64,000 bases of DNA from Lactuca virosa (lineage: Eukaryota > Streptophyta > Magnoliopsida > Asterales > Asteraceae): positions 117,396,970-117,460,969 of the forward strand of contig CAKMRJ010005634.1 of the NCBI GenBank assembly GCA_928212115.1. Direction: 5' to 3'. Every line of letters starts with the position of its first letter. The first letter of the stretch is position 1. A program made the position numbers and the translations under genes. The notes beneath the pieces are model-generated. The model saw only the letters and a list, made by a program, of their open reading frames with translations, was not told the origin of the DNA and searched no databases. Of the stretch, positions 46,540-58,780 are shown in pieces.

Positions 46540-47539
46540 CTGCAATGTATATTAATAAAATACCATTATTTTTTTATAGAATTATAACTATATTAAGTAA
46601 ATAAATCTTATAAGAATATAAATATTATATTTTATATTCTAATCAGAATTTATTTACTTATGCAGAGTGGTTTTTTTAAAGTAAACAATTATGATTAAAA
46701 TAAAAATTTTAGATTTATGCAAGAAACATTTACCACAAGTTTAGGAATCTCTCCATAGATATCTTCCACTGTTTTGGTGTATCTTATGCTGTCAATGATT
46801 ATATGTTCTGGATTTGTAAGGTTGAAAAGAAGACAATAAAAATGACCACGGTTGTGTATTGGAAAAAACACCTGTAGTTCAAACATAAATACAGATGAAT
46901 TTTATAAATTTTAATAATGAATATGTTATCTTGTAATCAAAAATACATACCAGATTAACAGAATTGAAATCCACTTTTCTTTTGGTGTCATATAAGTAAT
47001 TGTTTACAGCCTCATCAAAAATTCGGAATCTTTCGACAAAAGGTATTGAAGAATTCAATAATTTTTCTGTCTGTACATATAGAACAATAGAAATATTAGA
47101 ATACATTGTTACAAAGTATAATTAGAATATAGAAAATAAATTTAAAAATTAAGTACCATAATTTGAGTGTTGAAGAAGACACGTGGTGGTGATTTTTTGT
47201 TTCTCAGGTTTTCTTCTTCAAAATTAAGAACAACAACCCAACAATCAATAACGAAAGGATGTATCTTATGATTTGGACGCATACCCTCAAAATGCACCCT
47301 ATCCATTATGTCTCCAGACTCGGTTTCAAACAGCATTTCCCTTCAAACAAAAATATTGCATTGTAGTTAAAATATATTATTTAACTAAAACTAATGTAAA
47401 TTAATTAGAATAATATTTTCTTTTGAATAGTGTTACAATATTCCAATAAGAATATTACACAATACTCAAATTTATAAAAGTATTCCTTCAAGAATATGCA
47501 TATATAATTAAAAAAAATTACTAAACATTGTGGATTTAC

Positions 47540-48689
47540 TTACATTGGATCTTTGTCTCCAACGCATCTAAACATGATTTGTGCCATTATCTCTTGCCCA
47601 GTACAGACTTTTTCACTTAAGTCAATTACCCTATTCACAAAAGGTGATCTAAAAATATCTGGATTAGTCACCTTCCTTTTCCCTCTTTCATTCACATTCT
47701 GACCCTTTTTCCCTTTCTCATCTAAAATATGCTCTTCATTCCCTTCTAACTCTCCATCTTCATCATTACCCTCAGAATTATCACCAGTTTCTGCATCGTT
47801 CATTAGTTGGGTTATTTGAAGATCAAAGGAAGGAAATTCTGAATTTTCAAATGTTAGTTTTTTTTGGAACAGGAGATTTGACAAATGGATTTGGAATTGT
47901 ATTTGAATCTGGATTTCTGTTTGAAAATATTATAAGCAAATCCTCATCTAATTTTTCTATGAATGAATCAGACCAAGGGGAAAAATCAATAGATATACCT
48001 TTTGGATTGTGTTTTGGTGTAACAATTGAGCTCTCACCTATATTGTCTCCAACCACCTTCTCTACAATATTCCCCTCCCTAATCTTCTCCCCACCAATCA
48101 TTTCACCACCCTCAACAAGATTTTTGCTCTCAACATTCTCTTCTAAATTCTTCTTTCCAATAGTCTCGTCTATATTATTCACCTCTAAAGCCAAATTTAT
48201 TTTTTCATCAACATTTATTCCTTCAAATTCTATTTGTCTTTCTGGATTGTGGCGATGTCTAAACGTTTCCTTGCCAATATTATTCTCTAAACCCAAATTT
48301 ATTGGGTCGTCAACATTCATATCTTGATCTTCTTCTTTTCTTTCTTCATTATCTGGAAACTTCTGTTGTAATGGTTTAACAGCTAAAAATGCAACCAACT
48401 TTGTATTCATTCCTTCATCTTTATCATCATCAAAATCAGAAATTTTTGTTTTATTAAGCTCTTCATCTCTATCTGCTTTGACTTCAGTTCTCTCCTTAAT
48501 AGTTTCTGATTTCTCTCGACTTGAAAAAAGTGTAGTTGAAAATATGTCTCTAAACTTTCTTATCATCTCCTTCGTTTTATTGTCTTCAGGGAATTTCGAT
48601 AGACAATGAAAAATAATATCTTCCATATTATCCTTTTGAGTTGAGACATTGTTGAAAATTTTATTATACTCCTGGGAAAAAAAAGACAT
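47540..48689 (-). pseudogene. Ulp-B acidic middle exon with a frameshift
   Basis: It starts with SFFSQEYNKIFNNVSTQKDN and is rich in Glu, Asn, Asp and Lys with loosely repeated GLENNIGKE / ALEVNNIDET phrases, so it is low complexity. The frame that begins at 48689 ends at 47847. The downstream part (SPVPKKT against LFQKKLTFENSEFP) continues one base out of phase in an A run near 47865. The family's equivalent in Ulp-A (41543-41196) is much shorter. Confidence 0.7.
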
Positions 48690-49048
48690 TAGAATATTTT
48701 TCTTATATTAAGTTAGGGCATAATTAAAATATATTCTAAAACATAATTTAATAATATATTCTACTTAGAATATACCTCAATACGAGTGTCCTGATTCTCA
48801 TTCTCCTTATTCTTATTCTTGTCACGTTCTAAATTTGAACTTTGTTCAATTAGATTTCCAACCCCAAATCCACCAGCTTCAATCTCAAAAGATTGTCTTT
48901 CCTTCAACTTATCTGCTGTCCATATCGTAACTAATGGTGTTTTACGTTCTATTTTTTGGAGCTTGCATTCAATTTCATCACAGTAAATTAGCTGCATTAT
49001 TTCAACATCATATTAGATATCCATTTTTAAGAAAAAAATAAGTATATG

Positions 49049-50629
49049 TGATAGCTCCATTTTATTTACTTCTTTTTATAGTTTTTTTTAGCACATTTCA
49101 TTCGCATTTTAGTTAATTTCCATGCATATTTTCCTTTTTGTTATTTTTATGACCATTTCGGGTATTTTCTAGTTTCTTGAGCATTATTGCAGATTTTTTG
49201 AAGACTAGCGGAGCGGGACTCTTGGGAGGCAATTGGGCTTGAAGGGAAATGGGGATTTCATGCTTGATGGCTATGGAGGTGATTCATGGAGTGGGCTTGT
49301 CAATTGCTTGAAGGCTTGGAAGATTTGAACTTTAAATTTGCAAGGCGCGGGAGAATTTTTGAGTGTGCGGAGGCTGATGATCGGGCGATTACAAGAGCTT
49401 TGGAGGATTTGGAAAAGTCAAATTGGGCTCAAATTGAAGAGAACTTGAAGAAAAATGGGCTAGAAGCTGATCAGACTCGAACTGGGCCAATTGAATAGCT
49501 GTGGGGGCCCAAAACTTGAAGAAGCCCAAAAACTCCGTCATAGTCACGCGGCCCGCGTAAGATTCCCCGCGGCCCGCATGGAATCCTGACAAGGGCAAAT
49601 TCGGGATTTTGTCTAGAGCTCTATATTGGGAAGGTTGGTGTGCCTCTTCAGCCTAATCTTTGACATCCGATTTGGAGGCTTTCTCTCTGGAGTTTGGGAG
49701 CATTTTGAAGGCCAAGAACCCTCAAGAACTTCACCATTTCATCTCTTAATTCTTGCTAAATGTTTGGTACAATCTTCTCTAACTTTATTTCTTTGAGTTT
49801 AGCTATGCTTGGCTAAACTAATCTTGGTTGACTTTTGTTGAATCCTTTGAACTTTTGTTGAATGTTGAAGAATCCATGAACACGTTCTTAAATCTTTATG
49901 GGAATGTTTTGTGTTTTAACATCTTATCACTACTTGTATGTTTTAGTTCATGAGTTTAAATGTGTTTGTGGTGATTAGTTGGCTAATTTCTTGATTAAGT
50001 AAAGGATCTTCAAATTAGCAAGCAACAAATGATTTTTGTGTTGTTTTTGCTTCGCACAATCATAAAAACATTTCCTCCAACATGGTGGTGAAAGCATTTG
50101 ACCCCTCTTGGATTTGGTGACTTTTTGGTTCTTAATGCTAGTTGACTTTCACTAATTACATGCTTAATGGAAATTGTGACTTTGACTAAGGAAATTGTTA
50201 TGAGCTTCTCTAACCATTTTAACAACTAAGAAAAGTCTAGGTAATCTCAAGCTTCTTGCATTACTATAGTCAAATTAAGGATTTAAATCAAGTATTGCAC
50301 CATTGGATTCTAATGATATGTTCATCAAAAGCCAAAGTGAGGAAACCTTAAGTCAACCATCTTTCTCTTATTGATTTCACATCAAATTCTTATTTTTGCC
50401 AAATTATTCATTTAAGTTCTAGTTTAATTCTAGTTTTAGTTTAAGTATTTCAAAAATATCAAAACCCCCATTTTTATTTTATTGTCATTTTAGAAGTACT
50501 GTTGCAAAAAGATTTTCCATAGAGTTATAAATTGAACCAATCTCCGTGGATCGACCCCTTTACCACTATACACTATTTTAGTGTAAAAGATTTAGGGTTA
50601 TTTATTTTTGTTGGCCTCGACAACCACCA
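49049..50629 (+). repeat. 5' LTR of the Athila-like element
   Basis: The CGCGGCCCGCG-type words at 49547-49580 lie about 40-70 bases upstream of a TATA-like CTCTATATTGGG (49619-49630). The rest is leader and holds no gene; the 70-codon frame at 49286 has no recognised features. Confidence 0.95.
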
Positions 50630-50634
50630 AATTT

Positions 50635-50652
50635 TGGCGCCGTTGCCGGGGA
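50635..50652 (+). other. Primer-binding site, Asp-tRNA type
   Basis: TGGCGCCGTTGCCGGGGA, five bases after the LTR, is the site known from Athila-type elements. Confidence 0.85.
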
Positions 50653-50757
50653 TTGGTTTATATTTAATCAGTTTGTTTCTCTATGCCTAGATCTCATTGT
50701 GCAGGTACTCTAGTTTAAAACTAAAAAAAATTGAAAAAAAAAAATTATGGTTCAGAA

Positions 50758-51879
50758 ATGAACACTCCTTGCATTGAAGATAAACTTTCTAAGCTAGCTC
50801 AGTTAGTTATGATGATTGAAAGTGACCAAAGTGTGCAACCCTCGCCTCTTCTTTGCGATAATTGCGCCCAAAATGGACATCATTCCGATATGTGTCCATA
50901 TTCACAAGGAGAATGGGAAGAAGTGCAAGAGAAGGGAAGCTACTACTGGTCAAACCAATGGATTTATGATCAACCTCAACATGATCAATGGTGGGACAAC
51001 AACCAAGCTTGGGGATACAACCAATACCAAAGCCCATATCAAGCTTGGAGAAATGAAAAACACCAACCAACTCCATAATTCCAACATCCATATCCTCCAC
51101 CTCCTCAACAACCTGAAATTCCAAGCATGTCCTTAGAGGACATTGTGAAGAGCATTGCCACATCTACCCAAATTTTCCAAGAAACAACCCAAGCTAGCCT
51201 CAAAAGCTTAGAGAAACAAATAACACAAATTTCTCAAACAATAAGTATAATGGAAGCTCAAGACAAACTACCGTCTGAAGAGAGCCCATGGCATAGCACA
51301 TGTGCCATTCCTTTGAAAGATGAGAAAAGTTTCGATGGCCCAAGAGTGTTATGTGGAGAAGAGGAAGAAGGAGTAGAAATGGAAGAGGCTGTCAAGGAGG
51401 AAGAAGAAATTGAGAAAGATGTCAATGAAACTATAGAGGACGTGTTGGGGGTTAACGAAAGAGAGTTTGAGCCACCCACTACCATTGATAAACTAACTCC
51501 AGTGGTAGACAAACCACAAGAGCCGAAAACGATAAATCTGTCGAACCCTTTAAATGATACATATCCCGAGAAGGAAGACACCCAACCGGTCACCAACTCG
51601 ACCACTATGTCGAATATGGAAGAGTTGGTCACCTTACTAAACAAGTACAAGAAAGAATATGGTTGGATTCTTTCTATTATCAAAGGTCTAAGTCCGGTAT
51701 GGTTTTTCCGTAAAAAGAAAGTCAAATACAAGAAAAGAGTCCCAATGGAGATGTGGAAATTAAAAAATGTTGACACGGGGCAAGTTTTCAAGGTTAATGG
51801 ACATTGGTTGAAGCCATTATATGAAGGTTTTGATTCAAATGTCCAAGATGTCGTCCATTTGGACGCACCAAAGTGTTAA
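50758..51879 (+). pseudogene. Gag-to-pol-end fusion of the Athila-like element
   Basis: One frame runs from the ATG at 50758 to a stop at 51877-51879, interrupted by a single TAA (51076-51078; the codons around it suggest a former Gln). The first part has a zinc-knuckle-like CDNCAQNGHHSDMC and Gln/Asn/Trp-rich repeats (NNQAWGYNQYQSPYQAW). Next comes a helical segment with SLKSLEKQITQISQTI, then a Glu-rich stretch (VEMEEAVKEEEEIEKD). The last part, FKVNGHWLKPLYEGF, resembles the C-terminal tail of Athila-type polyproteins. Polymerase and integrase domains between are gone, so it looks like an internal-deletion derivative that keeps gag. Minus-strand frames of up to 177 codons here are shadows. 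Confidence 0.75.
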
Positions 51880-52119
51880 AGTGAAGTTTGGAGGCGTCTC
51901 GCCGAAGACGTTAAAGAAGGGCATTTTTGGGAAGCATTGTGCTTTCGTCTTTTATAAAGCGAATAAAATGATTTTGAAAATGTTCATTTTTGAAAAATTT
52001 CAAGCTTTATTCTCACCTTTCGTCCAAACTTTTGTTGTGTTTTTGAAACCCGGGATTTTGCGGGAATCATTTTGGCCAAAAATCAAGTTTTTAGAAAAAT
52101 TTCAAATTTTGAAGTGCAG

Positions 52120-52455
52120 GAAGTCACGCGGCCCGCGTGAAATTCCACGCGGCCCGCGTACGGTCTTGTGCGGCTTATGTGCGGCCCATTCCTTGCCCGC
52201 GTAGAAGAATCACCTCCAACCTTGTTCAGCACACACGGCCAGCGTGCGGGTTCCACGCGGCCCGCGTAAGACTTTGTGCGGCCATCGTGCGGGTTCCACG
52301 CGGCCCGCACAGATTTCCGATTCTTTGCCATTTTCAAGCTTCAGGTCCCGTGGCCTCCGTGCGACTAGCACGCGGCCCGCGTGAAAGGTCAGAAGAATCA
52401 GTGAGATTTCGAGAAAACTAGACGCGGCCAACACGCAGCCCGCGCCTTACCCGCG
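52120..52455. repeat. Cluster of CACGCGGCCCGCGTG-type words
   Basis: About ten copies or partial copies of CGCGGCCCGCG/GTGCGGCC, far more GC-rich than the neighbouring DNA. The same word occurs upstream of the TATA box in both LTRs. Confidence 0.85.
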
Positions 52456-54054
52456 CTCCGTACAAAAACTCAATTTCCCGGAGATCTACCGGTCAGAATC
52501 CCGCGAGACCACCGCCATTCTTCACCATTTTTCCTCCTCTACAAACCCCTATGCTCTACCCGACCCTCCGATTTAGGTTATTTCCGCCCTTTCCTTAAGC
52601 ATTGAGGACAATGCTTGGTGGGCATTTCCCTTTTGCTTTTACTTTTTCATGCATTTTTTTTGTTAGGTTGCATTTCATTTTAGTTTTAAGCTAATTTGCA
52701 TTCATTTTTTTTTATAAAATTCCAAAAAGATTTTATTTTCTTCTTTTCTACTTTCTATTTTTGCATAACATTTAGCTTAGGGCATTAGCATTCATGCATT
52801 TTTGTTATCTGTTTATTCTCACCCCCTTGGATGCCATGGAACAGGTTCATAGTTATTGTATCATTATTGGTCCAGGATCTTGTTGCTATCTCACCCATCG
52901 AACCGGGACCACCAGCTGCAGTTTGGGACTTCATACTTGGGATCAGATGCTGGAAGCTTAAAGGGGTAAGTGATCATGGCCAGGTAGTTTTCATGAAGAA
53001 TTATGCATGCAATACTAACAACTGTAGGATATACTATAGCAATGGATGTTCTTAGCCTTACGGTCACTACCGTTGAGAGGATCACACTTGATCATGTTTG
53101 AACCGTTAAGATGAAGCACTGGTGCTTGTCCCCGAGTAGAATCCATATCCGGTCTCTTTACATCACCATATCTTTTTGCGATTTTCTTAGGATCTTAGAA
53201 AGTCTTTTAGTCCGCATATGGACATTTTCATTATTTTTGAAAAATTGCAAGTTTGAAAAGGAGCTTACATTACATCTTTATGCTCCACACATGGTCATTT
53301 TCACACTTAGACCATTCAGATTATATTACTACCCTTTCAGTTCCACTTACACACTTTTGGGAACCAAATTTTGAGTCAAAGGGTTTTCTTGTTAAAAATT
53401 TCGATTGTTAATACATTACCTTCAAGTGTTTATTAAAAAAAAACAAAAAAATAAAAAATAAAACAAAAAAAAATTCAAGCTGCAATAATCGTAGATAGGT
53501 GACCGGTTCAATTATTGAACAAATTTTCCTACATTTTGGTCACCCGGCGTTTGATATTCATTTATATAGAGTTGTTTTATTGTATATAGATCGAGTTGTT
53601 TTTTTCGCAAATTGGTGATGTTAGGGAGACTGTCGAGTCGGATACTACAGGAGGTTTGGGCCAACACTAAGTAAACCGATTCCTACAACGGTGCCCGAGC
53701 GATTAAACCCAATTACACATGAGAGTAGCCGGCAGACGTGAGATCAGAGTGTACACTTAAAAGAGGAGCTCCACACGAGCCCATCCAACTGCTTTCTCCC
53801 TACTACAGATGTTCTTCATTGTATGCATGTTCCATTGGGCTGCGACTGCTCATCCCTCCTTACTCACCTAAAGGAGTTGTCCTGGCTGTGGTTTATGGTC
53901 CCATTGTCATCGGATGAAAAATTCGTGAGGTAATAGCAAGATCAATTCTGACCATGTTGACTAACGGTGATCAGGTTCCTCGGTTCTATCCATTCTTTTT
54001 ATTTTCCCTAGGATAGTTCATCCCGAGTTCATTTTAGTCTTGTCTTACTTGAGG
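52456..54054 (+). other. Non-coding 3' internal region of the Athila-like element
   Basis: No gene is seen. A polypurine-like CATTGAGGACAATGCTTGG occurs at 52598-52616 and resembles the true tract near 54055, as if one had been duplicated. Confidence 0.5.
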
Positions 54055-54082
54055 ACAAGTAAGGTTTAAGCTTGGGGTGATT
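54055..54082 (+). other. Polypurine tract of the Athila-like element
   Basis: GGACAAGTAAGG then AAGCTTGGGGTGAT directly before the 3' LTR. Confidence 0.75.
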
Positions 54083-55663
54083 TGATAGCTCCATTTTATT
54101 TACTTCTTTTTATAGTTTTTTTTAGCACATTTCATTCGCATTTTAGTTAATTTCCATGCATATTTTCCTTTTTGTTATTTTTATGACCATTTCGGGTATT
54201 TTCTAGTTTCTTGAGCATTATTGCAGATTTTTTGAAGACTAGCAGAGCGGGACTCTTGGGAGGCAATTGGGCTTAAAGGGAAATGGGGATTTCATGCTTG
54301 ATGGCTATGGAGGTGATTCATGGAGTGGGCTTGTCAATTGCTTGAAGGCTTGGAAGATTTGAACTTTAAATTTGCAAGGCGCGGGAGAATTTTTGAGTGT
54401 GCGGAGGCTGATGATCGGGCGATTACAAGAGCTTTGGAGGATTTGGAAAAGTCAAATTAGGCTCAAATTGAAGAGAACTTGAAGAAAAATGGGCTAGAAG
54501 CTGATCGGACTCGAACTGGGCCAATTGAATAGCTGTGGGGGCCCAAAACTTGAAGAAGCCCAAAAACTCCGTCATAGTCACGCGGCCCGCGTAAGATTCC
54601 CCGCGGCCCGCATGGAATCCTGACAAGGGCAAATTCGGGATTTTGTCTAGAGCTCTATATTGGGAAGGTTGGTGTGCCTCTTCAGCCTAATCTTTGACAT
54701 CCGATTTGGAGGCTTTCTCTCTGGAGTTTGGGAGCATTTTGAAGGCCAAGAACCCTCAAGAACTTCACCATTTCATCTCTTAATTCTTGCTAAATGTTTG
54801 GTACAATCTTCTCTAACTTTATTTCTTTGAGTTTAGCCATGCTTGGCTAAACTAATCTTGGTTGACTTTTGTTGAATCCTTTGAACTTTTGTTGAATGTT
54901 GAAGAATCCATGAACATGTTCTTAAATCTTTATGGGAATGTTTTGTGTTTTAACATCTTATCACTACTTGTATGTTTTAGTTCATGAGTTTAAATGTGTT
55001 TGTGGTGATTAGTTGGCTAATTTCTTGATTAAGTAAAGGATCTTCAAATTAGCAAGCAACAAATGATTTTTGTGTTGTTTTTGCTTCGCACAATCATAAA
55101 AACATTTCCTCCAACATGGTGGTGAAAGCATTTGACCCCTCTTGGATTTGGTGACTTTTTGGTTCTTAATGCTAGTTGACTTTCACTAATTACATGCTTA
55201 ATGGAAATTGTGACTTTGACTAAGGAAATTGTTATGAGCTTCTCTAACCATTTTAACAACTAAGAAAAGTCTAGGTAATCTCAAGCTTCTTGGATTACTA
55301 TAGCCAAATTAAGGATTTAAATCAAGTATTGCACCATTGGATTCTAATGATATGTTCATCAAAAGTCAAAGTGAGGAAACCTTAAGTCAACCATCTTTCT
55401 CTTATTGATTTCACATCAAATTCTTATTTTTGCCAAATTATTCATTTAAGTTCTAGTTTAATTCTAGTTTTAGTTTAAGTATTTCAAAAATATCAAAACC
55501 CCCATTTTTATTTTATTGTCATTTTAGAAGTACTGTTGCAAAAAGATTTTCCATAGAGTTATAAATTGAACCAATCTCCGTGGATCGACCCCTTTACCAC
55601 TATACACTATTTTAGTGTAAAAGATTTAGGGTTATTTATTTTTGTTGGCCTCGACAACCACCA
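54083..55663 (+). repeat. 3' LTR of the Athila-like element
   Basis: Same length and ends as the 5' LTR. Differences are single-base changes, mostly transitions. Confidence 0.95.
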
Positions 55664-55679
55664 ATATGAAAAAACATAC

Positions 55680-56411
55680 CAACAGCAACAACATCGGGCC
55701 TCTGTAATAACACTTGGGGTTGTCTGGACGCCATCTCCCTTTTGAATTTTTCACACATTACAACAAATACGCACACCAATCGATTTTAGAAATGTCATCT
55801 ACTTCAACAAGTGCTCTAACTGGAACTAAGTTGTTTGTCCCCATAGGAATGGATTCTACAAACGTATTAACAAATAAAGCTATGAAACCCAGCTTGAAAT
55901 TCATATCCACTTGTTCGGATTTTTGAATAATCTTCTTGTAGTTTGTTGCATTTGCCTTTCCACCTTCAAGTTCCTTCATCCATCCATCAAACACTTGATG
56001 ATCTTCACTAACCATGTCCAAGTCAAATAAGCTTTTTCCAGTTTTGGGTAAACCAAACACTTTATGAATTTTTTCCTTTGTAATCTTTATTCTTTTTCCT
56101 TTAATCAGAATATTGTTTGTGCCTTCATCATAATGCTCAAGCACAAAATGGCAAAGTTCTAAGGGAATACTTTTAATGTTGATCTTCAAAAATGCTTTAA
56201 ATCCCATCCGTTTCACCCAATCTTTTTGTTCTGATGTCAAAGAACTTACATCATCTGTCATCAATCCAGGTGTCGATCTAGTGTTTATTGAAGGCAACTC
56301 CTTCAATATATCTTTCACAGTCTTTTGCTCTTTGACGGTTTTTTGCTTCTTTATTGCTGCACGATTGTCCCCACTATTCCTCTTCCTTTTTGCTTCTTTA
56401 ATCTTTGTCAC
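55680..56411 (-). pseudogene. Ulp-B DUF1985-like exon
   Basis: The uninterrupted minus frame starts KIKEAKRKRNSGDNRA. It continues with MGFKAFLKINIKSIPLELCH, KRIKITKEKIHKVFGLPK, FKLGFIALFVNTFVES and IDWCAYLL, then in a shifted frame YYRGPMLLLL before a GTATGT donor near 55676. It is the best preserved copy of this domain here. The LTR element begins 12 bases into the intron. Confidence 0.75.
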
Positions 56412-56737
56412 TCCTTTAACATATTTTCTATCACCGGTTCTCTTTTTTACATAGATTTCTTCATCAGATTCATCATCTAATTCATTACATCAGTCATAAA
56501 TGTTAGTAACACCACAAAAATCCTATATCATCTAATTACAAAGTAATATTCCAACAGAATATTATACATATACACTTATTATATCAGAATATTCTATGAA
56601 ATTTAATCCAAAAATACTATATGATCTAAGTAAAATGTAGATATAGTATTTTTATTGTTCGAAACACTCTAATATTTCTATTGTTCCATAATATTGGAAT
56701 TATAAAGTATAAAATCATATTTCAGGAAAAAAAAAGT

Positions 56738-57425
56738 TTAGATTATTTTACCCGTTGACTGTGTATCTGATTCTGTCTCTGATTCTGTTGAAGAATCGGA
56801 AACATGCTTTTTCTTTTTGTGCTTCACATCATTATGGATTAATTTGTTGTGGCGCTTGAAATGTTTTTTGACTTTTCTTTTTTTCGTTTTATTTACTTTA
56901 TATGCATCAGTAATTATTCTATTAGAAAAATATAATATACTTTTATTGGATGTCAACATATATATTATAAAAAACAACATATTTTACCATATTCATCACT
57001 CTCTGTTGTGGATGTCTCTGACTCTGATGTCTCTGACTGTGAAGATGAAGAATCTGAAACATATTGTCTTTTTTTCTTTTCAAGTCTTTTTTTCTTTTTT
57101 GTATTTTTAGCTGTATGAAGAAATTTAAAAATTGAAATAAATTAGAATATTTATTTTAATCAATTTGAATGTTCATAATAATCAACTGAAGAAAATAAAT
57201 CCAAAATTTTTATTTTGTGATGTGTTTTAAAGAATGATTGTTGATACCTTTTTTAATTCTTTTTCTATGCTGTGAGGATGAATCAAAAGAAGAATCAGAG
57301 TCACTTTCAGAAGTAACAACAGTTTTTTTTTTAATTTTTTTCTTTGATATTCCTTCATCTGGCTTCTTTTTCTTTTGATTTACAATTTGCAAATTTTTAT
57401 CATGAAATTTAACAATTAAAATCAA
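56738..57425 (-). repeat. Repeated Lys/Ser-rich 5' exons of Ulp-B
   Basis: At least three exon-like units encode a basic run followed by a Ser/Asp/Glu-rich run (HKKKKHVSDSSTESETESD near 56760-56820; a similar unit at 57000-57110; KKKTVVTSESDSDSSFDSSS near 57270-57330). They look like serial duplicates of one exon with its flanks. Confidence 0.65.
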
Positions 57426-58302
57426 TTAGAATATATGATAAACAAAATTAGAATATTCAGAATAACTAACTTAAAAAAATAAATCCAAACATTTGCTTTT
57501 TTTATGAATTATTTGAAAGAAGTGTGTTCATACATTTTTTAACCCTATATTGACCCCCTGAATCTGTATGAAGAAAATTATCAAATAAAAACAATTAGAA
57601 TATTTATTAAAAACATTTAGAAGTTTCTAAAAGCAATTATAATATTTAATCTAAAAGTAATTACAATTTATACCTATATCTATATAAAATTCTTTCCCTG
57701 TTTTTGTTACAGCTGCATTTGTTTGCACTTTTTTAGCTGCATCAATAACAACAAATTCAATTAGAATTCATATTAGTTGATGATATATAATCTGGTCATA
57801 GTTCTATAAATACATAACAACAAATTTCTATTTATCAATCAACATAAAATTCACTAGAATATCAAAAGGTTTTTTGGCTACACACTATACTACAATCATA
57901 ATAAGAGATTTATGTTACCAAAATCTGTAGTATTAGACAATTTATGAATCTAAATCTAATTAAATGATGAACAATTAGTTAGAATAACATAACATCTTTG
58001 CTGATATTGATTAAGAATATTTAGATCAAATGAAATGGGGAATAATTAGAACACTATGTAGAGTTAACATTTAGATACACATACTCTATATAAATCACAT
58101 ACTGAGATTTAGGTTTAGATTGTATGTTTTATAATGCTATATTCCATTACATCCTGACTTCGACATATAAATCGCTAGTGAAATATCTCGATTATTAGAC
58201 ATTTATTGAAGATACACAACGATTTAAAGTGAAAAAACTTTCTATAATAAGAACATATAGGTTTATTGAATAAGAACAAGAGGTTTATAGTATTATACTT
58301 AC
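57426..58302 (-). other. 5' introns and micro-exons of Ulp-B
   Basis: AT-rich. Short exon-like pieces with GCAG acceptors occur near 57705-57740 (AAKKVQTNA-type peptide). Exact exon borders are uncertain. Confidence 0.4.
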
Positions 58303-58726
58303 TTGGAACAGCTGTTGATACAAAATCAGAATCAGAATCTGTAGAATGAGCCATTTGATTCGATATCAAATTCAAAATCAAAAGGTTTTTAATGTTCTAG
58401 TTGATTATCGAGTGGTTTTCGTGTAAGAATCGGAAGATGAATTTCAGGTATAATGAGAATAAGGAGTCTGAAACAATGATCGAGATTTGGAAGCAGAACG
58501 ATGATCGAGATTTGGATCAAATGGGTTTTAGTGTTCGTAGCTAGGGTTTTTAAAAAGAATACCGGGTGTTTTTGTGTGTTGAACGAAAAAGAATGCAAAA
58601 TTCCATTCCTGCCCCTCCGTGTCTTGATCTAATCCCAAAGTTCCATCAATTTACAAAATTACCACCGCCTATTTTATGGTTTAATCTGAATTAATATCAA
58701 CCTTTCATTATTCAAGATGAGTGGTG

Positions 58727-58780
58727 AAGATTTGGTCTCCCCGTCTCACAAAATCAAGCGGTCTCACATGAACCTAACCC
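58727..58780 (-). repeat. Right TIR of the giant MULE
   Basis: Partner of 35153-35207. The DNA beyond is not (TA)n. Confidence 0.88.

Larger units (their letters stand above)
49049..55663 (+). mobile_element. Young non-autonomous Athila-like LTR retrotransposon, TSD ATATG
   Basis: LTRs 49049-50629 and 54083-55663 are both 1581 bases, begin TGATAGCTCC and end AACCACCA. ATATG flanks both sides (49044-49048, 55664-55668). An Asp-tRNA-type primer site follows the 5' LTR and a polypurine tract precedes the 3' LTR. The only coding region fuses a gag-like start to a pol-terminal segment; protease, polymerase and integrase cores are absent, so it needs a partner for movement. By eye the LTRs differ at about nine positions, about 0.6%, so the insertion is recent. 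It lies in an intron of Ulp-B in the opposite orientation. Confidence 0.93.
46144..58354 (-). pseudogene. Ulp1-like protein B of the MULE, split by an LTR element
   Basis: Paralogue of Ulp-A. On minus: exon 1 at 58303-58354 (MAHSTDSDSDFVSTAVP, donor GTAAGT), several small Lys/Ser/Asp-rich exons (57.75-56.74 kb) that look like nuclear-targeting segments, and the DUF1985-like exon (56411 to about 55680). An intron follows that contains the whole 6.6-kb LTR element. Then come exons at 48997-48761, 48689-47540 (acidic, repeat-rich), 47336-47160, 47080-46950, 46870-46734 and 46539-46144. The catalytic His (GHFYC) and Asp (IIIDS) are present, but Cys is Asp. A frameshift lies in an A run near 47865. 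It may still be transcribed but cannot be an ordinary SUMO protease. Confidence 0.85.

Noticed and set aside
47851..48327. 158-codon plus-strand open frame
   Set aside because: Antisense shadow of the Asn/Glu-rich Ulp-B exon; no recognisable domain.
51258..51791. 177-codon minus-strand open frame
   Set aside because: It lies antisense to the gag-derived frame and consists of the Ser/Thr/Ile-rich shadow of its Glu/Lys-rich codons.
46144..58354. Active SUMO protease encoded by Ulp-B
   Set aside because: The catalytic Cys position is Asp, a frameshift lies near 47865 and a 6.6-kb element sits in an intron.
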